Assembly (NCBI GenBank): GCA_036267355.1
Contig: DATAWG010000129.1
Location: 1 to 48,310, forward strand
Source of the DNA: Pirellulales bacterium
GTDB taxonomy: Bacteria; Planctomycetota; Planctomycetia; Pirellulales; DATAWG01
Reading direction: 5' to 3'
DNA: 48,310 nucleotides
How positions within the stretch are numbered: position 1 is the first letter of the stretch; every line of letters begins with the position of its first letter. The translations under genes were made by a program, and so were the position numbers. The notes beneath the pieces were generated by a model. That model made no database searches. It was given only the letters and a program-made list of their open reading frames with translations, and was not told where the DNA came from. Shown one piece after another: positions 37,076 to 45,511 of this stretch.

Positions 37076-38029
37076 ATGGACGCGACTTCCAAAGGGACGA
37101 AGGCGAATGGCGTCGCGGCGGAATCGAACGTTCGCCATTCTGCGGCCCCCGACCGCTGTCCGCTGGCCCCTGCCTCCGAGGCTGTCCTTCTGATCGGCCA
37201 TGGCACTCGCGATCCGATGGGAGTGGCCGAATTCTTGCGGTTGGCCGAACTCGTGCGGCCGCTCCTATTGCCGCGACCGATGGCAGCGTGTTTTCTTGAA
37301 TTGGCCGAGCCGACGGTTGGGGATGGCCTCGAGCGGCTCCGCGACCGTGGTGCGAGGCGAATCACCACGGTGCCGGTTCTGCTAACGGCCGCAGGACACG
37401 CGAAGCGAGATATTCCAGCCGCCGTCGCCGCGGCCCTAAACCGCACGGAACACGATGAAGTGTCCATCGGCAACCCCCGCCCGATGATTGGGCAGACGCC
37501 GGCTCTCGATTGTCATCCCCGGATGGTCGATCTTGCCACCCGGCGATACGACGAGGCCCTGGCCGGCCGCGCCGCATTGCCCCCGGAGCGAACGCTATTG
37601 CTGCTGGTCGGCCGGGGAAGCTCCGATGCCGCGGCGGCTGAGACCGTGCGTCGGTTTGCCGCCCTGCGCGGCGAGCGATCGAGGGTCGGCCGGGTCGAAA
37701 CCTGTTTTGCGGCTGTCGCCAAGCCATCGCTCGAAGAAATGCTGCCGCTCGTCGCGGCCGCCGGTTACGAGCGGATCGTCGTGCAGCCGCATCTGCTGTT
37801 TCGCGGCCGACTTTTTCAAGAAGTACGGGAGGCTGTGGCACGGTTTGAACGGCAAGCCTCACGGGAAGGATCGCAGTTTGTGACACGCGAAACCGCAAGC
37901 GGCGAACGGCATCGAACTGAACGGACTACAGAATGGATCACGGAATGGATCATCGCCGAGCCGTTAGGGCCGGAGCCGGAGTTGGCCGCGGCGATTGTCG
38001 ACTTGGTTCGCGAAACGGAGCGGCGATAA
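37076..38029 (+). CDS. CbiX/sirohydrochlorin chelatase-like protein, two domains
   Basis: 317 residues, two tandem CbiX-type halves. The first has LLIGHGTRDPMGVAEF (H42 as metal ligand) and VPVLLTAAGHAKRDIP (H108). The second has LLLLVGRGSSDAAAAE and VQPHLLFRGRLFQEVREAV. Two-domain CbiX enzymes insert cobalt (or iron) into sirohydrochlorin. In the second half the usual LVGHGS His is Arg180, while H108 and H42 in the first are kept, so only one half may bind metal. The start ATG 37076 is tentative; the first 35 residues are not conserved in kind. No other cobalamin or sirohaem gene is near, so the metal and role are open. Confidence 0.75.
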   Translation: MDATSKGTKANGVAAESNVRHSAAPDRCPLAPASEAVLLIGHGTRDPMGVAEFLRLAELVRPLLLPRPMAACFLELAEPTVGDGLERLRDRGARRITTVPVLLTAAGHAKRDIPAAVAAALNRTEHDEVSIGNPRPMIGQTPALDCHPRMVDLATRRYDEALAGRAALPPERTLLLLVGRGSSDAAAAETVRRFAALRGERSRVGRVETCFAAVAKPSLEEMLPLVAAAGYERIVVQPHLLFRGRLFQEVREAVARFERQASREGSQFVTRETASGERHRTERTTEWITEWIIAEPLGPEPELAAAIVDLVRETERR

Positions 38030-38075
38030 GAGGCAAAACGGGCCAGAACGATTCTTGATGTTTGGTTTGTCGGTG

Positions 38076-38300
38076 TTAGAAATAGTTCTGACGTGACGTC
38101 CCCTTTAATTCAGCCCCGTTGCTCTTGGCGTCGACAGCCACTTGTCTCAAGCTGATGCAGTTGGCGGTGGCCCATGCGCTGACCATGTGAATGGCCGCCT
38201 TGCTGGTATTGGCGTGATAACTGCGGCGCAATGTTTTGCCGTCGATGGCGACGACTTGTTCGGCGGTGATCGGCCGCACCAAAGTCCGTCTTGGGGCATG
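38076..38300 (-). pseudogene. ISAs1-family transposase remnant
   Basis: On the minus strand the segment reads VVAIDGKTLRRSYHANTSKA, then AIHMVSAWATANC and LRQVAVDAKSNGAE before stop at 38076. This matches the ISAs1 (DDE) transposase, whose AIDGKTLRGS motif holds the first catalytic Asp and is followed by HLVSAF and DEKSNE. Only about 60-70 residues of a protein of some 350 remain, and the tail (LKGTSRQNYF) is not transposase. It is a decayed fragment just upstream of the TIR gene. Confidence 0.7.
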
Positions 38301-38546
38301 GCGCAATCGCCCTGCGCAACAAGCGAGTTGTCCGCGCTGCATCGCTATTGCGCTTAGGCAGTGCCCATCGTGGCGCAAACTTGGCGCGCCAGATCCGCGC
38401 CCGTGCCCGGCGGCGGCTCTTCGATCAGCGCAAGATTTTTCCGGCGCGACTCTTGACCACCCCCTGGAGGTGGTAATATCCTTGAGCTTGGATTTGTGTT
38501 CAAGTTTTTTCCGTCGTGCGGTTGCCGTTGGATCGAGAAGGCTGCT

Positions 38547-39905
38547 ATGGTCCTTTCCGAAGACTCCTGGGAAACCTTGCTGCAATTCATTGACGACGGC
38601 CAAGTAATCCCGATTGTCGGGCCAGAATTGCTCTACGTGAAGCAAGGCGACGACGTACTTCTGCTTGAACAGCTTTGGGCCAAGCGTCTGGCCGAATCCC
38701 TCGAGGTCACCATCGAAACCATGCCCAGACGAGGGGCCTTGAATCATGTGGCCTGCCTGTATCTGGAAAGCCCGAAGCCGCGCCGACAGAAGATCTACTC
38801 GCAACTCGGCCTGCTCGCCAGCCGCACAAATCCGGAAGTTCCCGAGGGCTTGCGCAAGCTCGCGCAGATCCGGCATTTCAATCTGTTCGTCAGTATGACA
38901 ACAGACTTGTTGCTGGAAAAGGCCCTGTTTGAGGCGCGCAAAACCACGCCCGATGTCATCGTTTATAATCTCGGTGCCAGAGAAGTCGACGATCTTCCAC
39001 GGCAGCGCGGTTGTCGGCCAATCGTTTTTCATCTCATGGGCAGGATGTCGCTTGCGCCGGACTATGTGGTAACGGAAGAGGATTTGCTGGAATTTCTGCA
39101 CGCCATGCAGTCTGGCCGACGCCCGAAGCTGCTTTTCGACGAGCTCCGTAATCATCACTTGCTGTTCATCGGTTGCGATCTTACGAACTGGCTGGCGCGA
39201 TTTTTCATGCGGATGGCCAAGGGCGCGCCTCTATCTGCGCCGAGCAACTGGCAAGAGATCATCGTCGATCCCCATATTGCCCACGACGGCGAGCTCACCG
39301 CATTCTTGGCGCATTTTGCTCCCTCAGTCGAAGTTATTCCGGCCGGCGGCGCGATCGAATTTGTGGATGAATTGCTCAAGCGATACCTGAAGCGACATCT
39401 TGGCGATGACCACGCTCGGAACGACGTTCAACAAGCTTCGCCGCGGCCGAAGGTGTTCCTAAGCTACGCGCACGAGGATCACTTGACGGCCGGAAAGTTA
39501 GTGCCGGTCCTCGAATCACTCGGAGTGGATGTGTGGTGGGATCGCGGCGCACCGGGCAAAGGCCTTGACCCGGGCGATGATTGGAATGCCATGATTCAAA
39601 AGCAGATCCGAGACTCCAAACTGTTTCTGCCCATGGTCTCGCGGAATACCGAGGAGCGTATGGTCGGCTATTTTCGCAGGGAATGGAACTGGGCCGTCGA
39701 ACATGCCAACTCCATTTTTACGGGCCTGCCGTTCATTACTCCGATCGTGATCGACGATCTCGATATCCGGAACGCCAAGGTGCCAAGCGCCTTCGTCGAG
39801 AAACAGGCCTGCCTGCTGCCGGGCGGCGATCCGGACCATCGATTTGTGGAGAGCCTCCGAAGGCTTCTGGCCTGTCATCAAAAGCTGGAAATGTCAGCGT
39901 TATGA
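38547..39905 (+). CDS. SIR2-like/TIR NAD-binding effector
   Basis: 452 residues. Residues about 1-290 have a SIR2_2-like layout: VIPIVGPELL, FVSMTTDLLLEKAL, IVFHLMGRM (H162) and LLFIGCDLTNWLARFF. The GAGxS and TTNYD residues are replaced by GPELL and MTTD, so NADase activity there is doubtful. Residues 302-425 are a TIR domain, KVFLSYAHEDHLTAGKLVPV through GYFRREWNWAVEHA, where E379 is the likely catalytic Glu for NAD+ cleavage. ATG 38547 has GAGAAGG six bases upstream; an in-frame GTG at 38496 is an alternative. The TGA overlaps the ATG of the STAND gene as ATGA, so the two are translated together. The best reading is an immune effector that depletes NAD+ when its partner is triggered. Confidence 0.85.
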   Translation: MVLSEDSWETLLQFIDDGQVIPIVGPELLYVKQGDDVLLLEQLWAKRLAESLEVTIETMPRRGALNHVACLYLESPKPRRQKIYSQLGLLASRTNPEVPEGLRKLAQIRHFNLFVSMTTDLLLEKALFEARKTTPDVIVYNLGAREVDDLPRQRGCRPIVFHLMGRMSLAPDYVVTEEDLLEFLHAMQSGRRPKLLFDELRNHHLLFIGCDLTNWLARFFMRMAKGAPLSAPSNWQEIIVDPHIAHDGELTAFLAHFAPSVEVIPAGGAIEFVDELLKRYLKRHLGDDHARNDVQQASPRPKVFLSYAHEDHLTAGKLVPVLESLGVDVWWDRGAPGKGLDPGDDWNAMIQKQIRDSKLFLPMVSRNTEERMVGYFRREWNWAVEHANSIFTGLPFITPIVIDDLDIRNAKVPSAFVEKQACLLPGGDPDHRFVESLRRLLACHQKLEMSAL

Positions 39906-42900
39906 GGGAAACTTCCGGTCAAGCCGGCTTGGATGTCAACGCGGAACATCCCTGGCCCGGCCTGCTGCCATTCGCCGAGGAACAGAGCGCCTATTTTTTT
40001 GGTCGGGAGGAGCAGGTCGATGATCTCTTTCGCTTGATCAACCGTGAGACGTTGACGGTGCTCTACGGGCGATCGGGGCTTGGTAAAACCTCGCTGATCC
40101 AAGCCGGACTATTTCCCAAACTTCGACGCAGCGGTTTTCTGCCGATTTATCTGCGCTTGGAATTCCTGCCCGAGCCGCCTCCACTCCGTCAACGCGTTTG
40201 GAATGCCCTGCAGCGCGCGTTGGACGCACAGCAGGTGCAAGTGCTGGCAGTGCGGTCCGACGACGAGAGTGGCAACCCCCTTGGGGAAGATCGAGCGTCC
40301 GACGAGGCCCCGATCGCGCCGCCTGCGGGCGAGCACGAGACCTTGTGGGAATACTTTCATCGCGCTCAACTCGACTTCCAGACGCGCGACGGAGGTCGTG
40401 TCACGCCGGTGCTCGTGTTCGATCAGTTCGAGGAGGCGTTCACGCTCGGCCGGATCGATCAGCGGTCGTGGCGGTTGGTGCAAGAGTTTCTCGTCGAATT
40501 GGCCGACCTCGTCGAAAACCGGCCGCCCCTGGCGCTCAAAGAGAAGCTGAGCCATCCCACCGACGAATCGGAACGATTGGCCGAGCAATTGGCGTTTGGA
40601 GATCCATGCTACAAGATTCTGATTAGCCTGCGCGAGGATTTCCTGGCCGAGTTTGAACGCCTCAGGCCGATGATGTACAGCGTCATGCAAAATCTGTTTT
40701 GCATCAAGCACCTGACGGTTTCTAAAGCGCTCGAGGCGGTCGAGCGTCCGGCGCCCGACCTGCTCGAGGCTGGAGTGGCGGGAGCGATTGTCGATTTCGT
40801 CGCCGCCTCGGGAACTGAACGCGATGACCGGTGTTCGACAAGCACGGCGGCATCGCCGACAGAGGTGGAGCCGGCCCTATTAAGCCTCGTTTGCAGCGAA
40901 CTGAACAACCGCCGCCTGAAAAGTGGTCTGCCAAAGATTACCCTCGACCTGGTCGCAAAAAAGCAGCACGACGTTTTGACCGATTTCTACGAGCGTTGCA
41001 TGCGCGATATCGACGCCCCGACGCGCCTGTTCGTCGAAGATCGGCTGCTGACAAATGGGGGCCATCGGTTTCCGGTGGATATGGAGACGGCGCTTCAAGT
41101 CGATCATGCCGATGGACAAAGCCTCGATCGGCTGATCAAGCGGCGGCTATTGCGATTGGCCGAACAAGAGCGATTGCAGGTTATTTGGCTCACGCACGAC
41201 GTGTTGGTGGCGCCGGTCCGCGCGAGTCGCGACAATCGGCGACGGCAAGCGGAGATCGCCCGGGTAAAGGCGGCCGAAACGCAACGACAGCAAGAAGAGT
41301 TGGCTCGCGCCAAGGCTGCGGAGGCGAGCGCCCGGCAGCACTTGGCCGAGATCAAGCGGCGCGGCTTGATTGCGGCGGTTTCGGGGGCTGCCATCGTCGT
41401 TATTCTCGCATTCGTGGCCCTGTACTGGCATGCACTGACGGTTCGGGCAACCGAAAGCCAACGGCATGAGGAAATGATCAAATACTTTTCCGACGTATCG
41501 CGCGCGAAAAGTGAGATCGATGACGACAATGTTTCCCGTGCGGTCGAGCTGTTGACACCCTACGATCGGCCTGACGCGGTGGCCAAAACGGAGCATTGGG
41601 AGGATCTCGAATGGGGTTATCTCTGTTGGCTCTGCCAGGGCGAAAGCGACGCCACCTATCATTTCCCGATGATCGCTTCGAACCCTTCCCCCCCGGCCGT
41701 TCATAGCGTGGCCTATTCGCCCGACGGGCGTCTGCTGGCCGTGGCCGGCACCCTCTTGCGAACGGCTCGCGATGGTAAGGCCAGCGCCCTCCCGCTGGTG
41801 AGGATACTGGATGTGGATTCCCATTCCGAAGTCGGTGCCGTTTCGATACCGGGATCGTTGGGCGTGCTTGCAATCGCATTCTCACCCGACGGCCAGTTTT
41901 TGGCTTGTGCCACAGGAAATCACGAAAATTTGCCGGAGGAACGAGGCAAAGTATGCCTCTGGAGCGTCGGCGACAAGAAGATCGTGGCCTGGGGCGAGGG
42001 CCCGTCGCGGGCCATGAATTGCGTGGCCTTTTCGCCCGACGGCGCTCAACTGGCCGCGGGAAGTGAGGACGATTCGGTTCGGATTTGGAGGCTGGACAAG
42101 AAAACCGGAAGGCTCGATGAACCACAAAGTCTCCAAGTTTCTGGAACCAGCCAGACGACCCGTCTTGGCGTCAATGCGATCGCGTGGTCTGGCGACTCCC
42201 GCCGCTTGGCCGTTGGGTTCGGGCGCGGTTCTCTGGAAGTATTTTCGATCGATTCGTCTGGTCCGCCCGGACCACCCCTTGAACTGCGCGGCGCCGATTC
42301 CGCGCTTGGTGTCAATGGCGTTCTGTCACTTGCCTTCGCGCCGGCGGCCTCCGGAAAATCACAGCCGCTGCTCGTCGGCGCTCGCGATGGGACTATTCTG
42401 ACGTTGGATGCATCGACGGGCACCGAACTCAATCGCCGGGAAAGCAAGCAAGGCGTGGTCTACGCAATCGCTTTCCCGCCCGGGACGGCAAGCGACGGTC
42501 ATTGGTTCGCGAGCGCCGGCAGCAGCGGCACCATCAAGCTATGGAGCTTCGACGAGCTGAGTGCACCAGTCGTCGGCTTTGCGCCACGCCCCGCGGGCGC
42601 AAGCTATCGCGGACATCAAGACTTGGTTTTTTCGCTGGCCATCACTCCAATCGCCGGATCGAACAACCGCTGGCAGCTTGCCAGCGGAAGCGCCGACGGA
42701 ACCGTAAAACTTTGGACTGCGGGGCTAAAGGGCGGCAAACCGCAGAAATCGGATAATACGACTTTGGACAACAAGCCGGATGTGCGCGATCTGGCATTTT
42801 CAGCGGATGGAACATTGGCCGTGGCCGTCGGAGCAACCGAACACCGTGGTCCTGCGGATCGATCCTCCGTTCCGATTGCCGCTGGCTCCAAGGTCTTGTT

Positions 42901-43870
42901 CTGGAAGAATCTCGGCCCTGATTCCGTCACTCAAGCGATTGAGCTTGGCGGTCCTGGTGGCCAGGCGGAACGCGAGCGGTCGGTCACGTCTGTGGCCTTT
43001 TCGCCGGACGGCAAATTGCTGGCCGTCGCGGGACACGACAAGAAAATCGAGATCTGGGACACCGGTGCCGGGAGGCGAAAGACGACGCTGGATGTCAAAG
43101 GACCGGTGGAATCCGTCCGGTTCTCACCGGATGGAAAGACGCTGGCCGCGCGTCTGTCGGGCAAGGATCCGCTCGACCTCGGCCCGGAGGCATGGCAACG
43201 GTTCGTCATGCTTTGGGACGTGGCAGATCTGGCCACGGGGGCCACCCCACAGCCGCGTGCTTGGCTCGAACATCCCAATATGGTTCGATCGATTTCTTTT
43301 TCCGCCGACGGCAAACAGTTGGTCACCTGCGCGATTAATGCCAATTCGGCGCCAAGCGGAGACAATGCAAAGCCGGACGACGTGCCGACCGTGTGGTCCT
43401 GGGACGTGGCAAGTGCGAAGCCGATCGATTCGATTGGCTTCGGGGTAATCTCGCTTGCCGCGGAATTGTCTCCCGACGGCAAGACGTTGGCAGTTGCGCT
43501 GAACAATCGAAAACTTTGCTTGCTCACGATCGAAGAGGGCAAGCTCGACCGAACGCATGAGATTATCCTTCCGGGTCCAAGCACGCCGATCAATTCGCTG
43601 GCGTTCTGTCCCGATGGCGACATCCTCGTGGCGGGTGGGCAGGATTCATCGGTCACCATGTGGAATATCGAGGCGACACGCCGCGACGTGGGAAAAGAGG
43701 TGCTTGTCTTCCACACCGACTCCGGCGTCGTCAAGGGCCTTGCATTCGCGCCGAGCAAGAACGGCATGCACAAGTTGGCGATTGGGGGCAATTCGGGAAT
43801 CGTCAAATTGGAATTTGCGCGCGGCTCGCTGAAGCCGACAGATCATGGCAACGGTTGGTCGGTCCCATGA
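39902..43870 (+). CDS. Membrane-anchored STAND NTPase with WD40 sensor repeats
   Basis: 1322 residues. Residues 17-360 are an nSTAND1-type NTPase: PWPGLLPFAEEQSAYFFGRE, Walker A GRSGLGKTS (56-64), Walker B LVFDQFEE (171-178) and SLREDFLAEF. A winged-helix-like part (about 355-440, ending WLTHDVLVAPVR) follows. A charged coiled coil (443-487), one membrane helix (489-508, AAVSGAAIVVILAFVALYWH) and about 14 WD40 blades (e.g. NCVAFSPDGAQLAAGSEDD, SVAFSPDGKLLAVAGHDK, INSLAFCPDGDILVAGGQD) come next. Fourteen blades would make two seven-bladed propellers. WD40 repeats serve as the ligand sensor, and ATP-driven oligomerisation would activate the TIR partner. ATG 39902 sits in the TIR stop codon. The membrane helix puts NTPase and propellers on opposite sides, or marks a tail-in topology. 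Confidence 0.9.
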   Translation: MRETSGQAGLDVNAEHPWPGLLPFAEEQSAYFFGREEQVDDLFRLINRETLTVLYGRSGLGKTSLIQAGLFPKLRRSGFLPIYLRLEFLPEPPPLRQRVWNALQRALDAQQVQVLAVRSDDESGNPLGEDRASDEAPIAPPAGEHETLWEYFHRAQLDFQTRDGGRVTPVLVFDQFEEAFTLGRIDQRSWRLVQEFLVELADLVENRPPLALKEKLSHPTDESERLAEQLAFGDPCYKILISLREDFLAEFERLRPMMYSVMQNLFCIKHLTVSKALEAVERPAPDLLEAGVAGAIVDFVAASGTERDDRCSTSTAASPTEVEPALLSLVCSELNNRRLKSGLPKITLDLVAKKQHDVLTDFYERCMRDIDAPTRLFVEDRLLTNGGHRFPVDMETALQVDHADGQSLDRLIKRRLLRLAEQERLQVIWLTHDVLVAPVRASRDNRRRQAEIARVKAAETQRQQEELARAKAAEASARQHLAEIKRRGLIAAVSGAAIVVILAFVALYWHALTVRATESQRHEEMIKYFSDVSRAKSEIDDDNVSRAVELLTPYDRPDAVAKTEHWEDLEWGYLCWLCQGESDATYHFPMIASNPSPPAVHSVAYSPDGRLLAVAGTLLRTARDGKASALPLVRILDVDSHSEVGAVSIPGSLGVLAIAFSPDGQFLACATGNHENLPEERGKVCLWSVGDKKIVAWGEGPSRAMNCVAFSPDGAQLAAGSEDDSVRIWRLDKKTGRLDEPQSLQVSGTSQTTRLGVNAIAWSGDSRRLAVGFGRGSLEVFSIDSSGPPGPPLELRGADSALGVNGVLSLAFAPAASGKSQPLLVGARDGTILTLDASTGTELNRRESKQGVVYAIAFPPGTASDGHWFASAGSSGTIKLWSFDELSAPVVGFAPRPAGASYRGHQDLVFSLAITPIAGSNNRWQLASGSADGTVKLWTAGLKGGKPQKSDNTTLDNKPDVRDLAFSADGTLAVAVGATEHRGPADRSSVPIAAGSKVLFWKNLGPDSVTQAIELGGPGGQAERERSVTSVAFSPDGKLLAVAGHDKKIEIWDTGAGRRKTTLDVKGPVESVRFSPDGKTLAARLSGKDPLDLGPEAWQRFVMLWDVADLATGATPQPRAWLEHPNMVRSISFSADGKQLVTCAINANSAPSGDNAKPDDVPTVWSWDVASAKPIDSIGFGVISLAAELSPDGKTLAVALNNRKLCLLTIEEGKLDRTHEIILPGPSTPINSLAFCPDGDILVAGGQDSSVTMWNIEATRRDVGKEVLVFHTDSGVVKGLAFAPSKNGMHKLAIGGNSGIVKLEFARGSLKPTDHGNGWSVP

Positions 43871-43957
43871 TCCGGCTTCGATCCGAACCGACTAACCAAT
43901 CCACTTGAGGTCCCGAAGAAATCGCCTGCTTGAAGTTCACCGATCGGCTTGCGCTTC

Positions 43958-45511
43958 ATGGAACACATCGAACCCACCTCGGAACGGCTTGCCGCAGCTG
44001 CCGCCGAGCCCCCTCGCGCACAACCCGTTATCGACGCGAAGAAGCGCGAAGAGGTGCTTGCCGGACTCTGCACGATACTGACGGCAGCGGATCGCGCAGC
44101 GGTCGGAGCCTGCGCCGAGCGTCTGCTGGCCGCGCTGCCGGACCAGACGAACCCCTTCATGAATGCGGTCCTGGTTCCGTACGGTGGCGGCAAGGATAGC
44201 TCGTTCGTGCTGGCCTTCATCCGCGCCGTGCAACTCCATATCGCGCGGAATTGCGGAGACACGTTCACTCTCCGGGCGGTCACCAACTACCAGTCGGGGA
44301 TGGCCGTCGGAGTAACCGAAAATATCGACCGCGTCTACCGCGCACTGGGCCTGTACGACGATCCCAAGGCGGAGCTGCTGGTTGTTGCAGGCACCAGTCT
44401 CCTTCCCTTTCATCCCGATTTTGTCATGCCTGCTCAACTCCTCCAGGCGGATCGGCTCAGCATCTTGATGAATGGCCATCACACCGGTGGCAGCAACCGA
44501 GCCACCTTTTGCAATGCCTGCAATTTCGGCATGGTGCGGTCGTTTTCGATCGCCCTGAACTACCGTCAGCCCGCCTGCCTGATTATCACTGGGGATTCCG
44601 AAGTCGAGCAACGCAGTTACTTCCGAGCCGTCCACGGCGTTGCCCGCGACCTGGGGCTGCCTCGCCCGAAAGGAGGCGGCTTCAGGAGCTTCCTGCGGCT
44701 GGTAGACGATATCGGCGCTGCATATTCCAGCTACGTCTACGGCCTCGAGGCGAGCCAAGCCGAGTCGGCCCAAATCGATTCGTCGCCTGCCGGTGAATTG
44801 CGTTTTTTTTCAGCCTTCGCCGACACGCAGTACGATGCGAACGGCCACTGGGAGCTTCTTACGGAGTTTCTTGGCTTTAGCTTCGATGACTTGGCGTTTT
44901 CGTTCAGCGAAAGCGATTGTGCAAATCCCGCGCTGATGGCACATCTTCGCGGGCTGAAGGCCGAGCATCTCTGGAAGCGCTCTTACGCCGAAGGGGTCGC
45001 CGAATACTGCAAATTTGGTCTGGCACTCATGGAACAGAAACGGTTTCCTCGGACCCTCATCGAGCGCATGCGGCGCCGCTATGCGGATGAAGCCGCAATC
45101 TCCGTGATGCGGCGCCGTATGCAGCGCTATGCCGAAGACATTTTGGGCCTAACCGATGGTCATCTGGTCTGCATGCTATTCGCACCCTTTACAGCCGAAT
45201 GCCGTGGATTGGATGCGTATTTGTCCAACGTCAGGCCGCAACGCCAGCCCGACGCCGAGCACATTCGGGGCCTGCTTCGTGGGGAGCGAAATGCTCCAGC
45301 TTTGGTGGCCGAGCTGACGGACTGGAGCGGTTTGACAATCGAATCGTTGCAAGCGTTATACAAGGCCCCGCTGAGCAACAACACCGGGGCCGACACGCAG
45401 TTCGTCGGTCCAATCCGAGTGATGTTTCGCCACGAGCCGCATCAGGCGCCGCTTGCCACGCAGCACTCTTCAGATGGATGCGAAATTGTAGAGATCGAGA
45501 GCGGCCGCTGA
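43958..45511 (+). CDS. PP-loop ATPase, function unknown
   Basis: 517 residues. The PP-loop reads VPYGGGKDSSFVLAF (residues 73-87), a variant of SGGxDS used by enzymes that adenylate a substrate before amidation or thiolation. Around 172-190 comes MNGHHTGGSNRATFCNACNF with C185 and C188, a CxxC that could bind zinc or carry sulfur. The C-terminal 250 residues are a helical region I do not recognise. Similar folds include N-acetyl sugar amidotransferases and tRNA sulfurtransferases, but no close match is claimed. ATG 43958 is used; an in-frame TTG at 43949 is an alternative. It begins 87 bp after the STAND gene, and its TGA overlaps the ATP-grasp ATG by one base. Confidence 0.75.
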   Translation: MEHIEPTSERLAAAAAEPPRAQPVIDAKKREEVLAGLCTILTAADRAAVGACAERLLAALPDQTNPFMNAVLVPYGGGKDSSFVLAFIRAVQLHIARNCGDTFTLRAVTNYQSGMAVGVTENIDRVYRALGLYDDPKAELLVVAGTSLLPFHPDFVMPAQLLQADRLSILMNGHHTGGSNRATFCNACNFGMVRSFSIALNYRQPACLIITGDSEVEQRSYFRAVHGVARDLGLPRPKGGGFRSFLRLVDDIGAAYSSYVYGLEASQAESAQIDSSPAGELRFFSAFADTQYDANGHWELLTEFLGFSFDDLAFSFSESDCANPALMAHLRGLKAEHLWKRSYAEGVAEYCKFGLALMEQKRFPRTLIERMRRRYADEAAISVMRRRMQRYAEDILGLTDGHLVCMLFAPFTAECRGLDAYLSNVRPQRQPDAEHIRGLLRGERNAPALVAELTDWSGLTIESLQALYKAPLSNNTGADTQFVGPIRVMFRHEPHQAPLATQHSSDGCEIVEIESGR

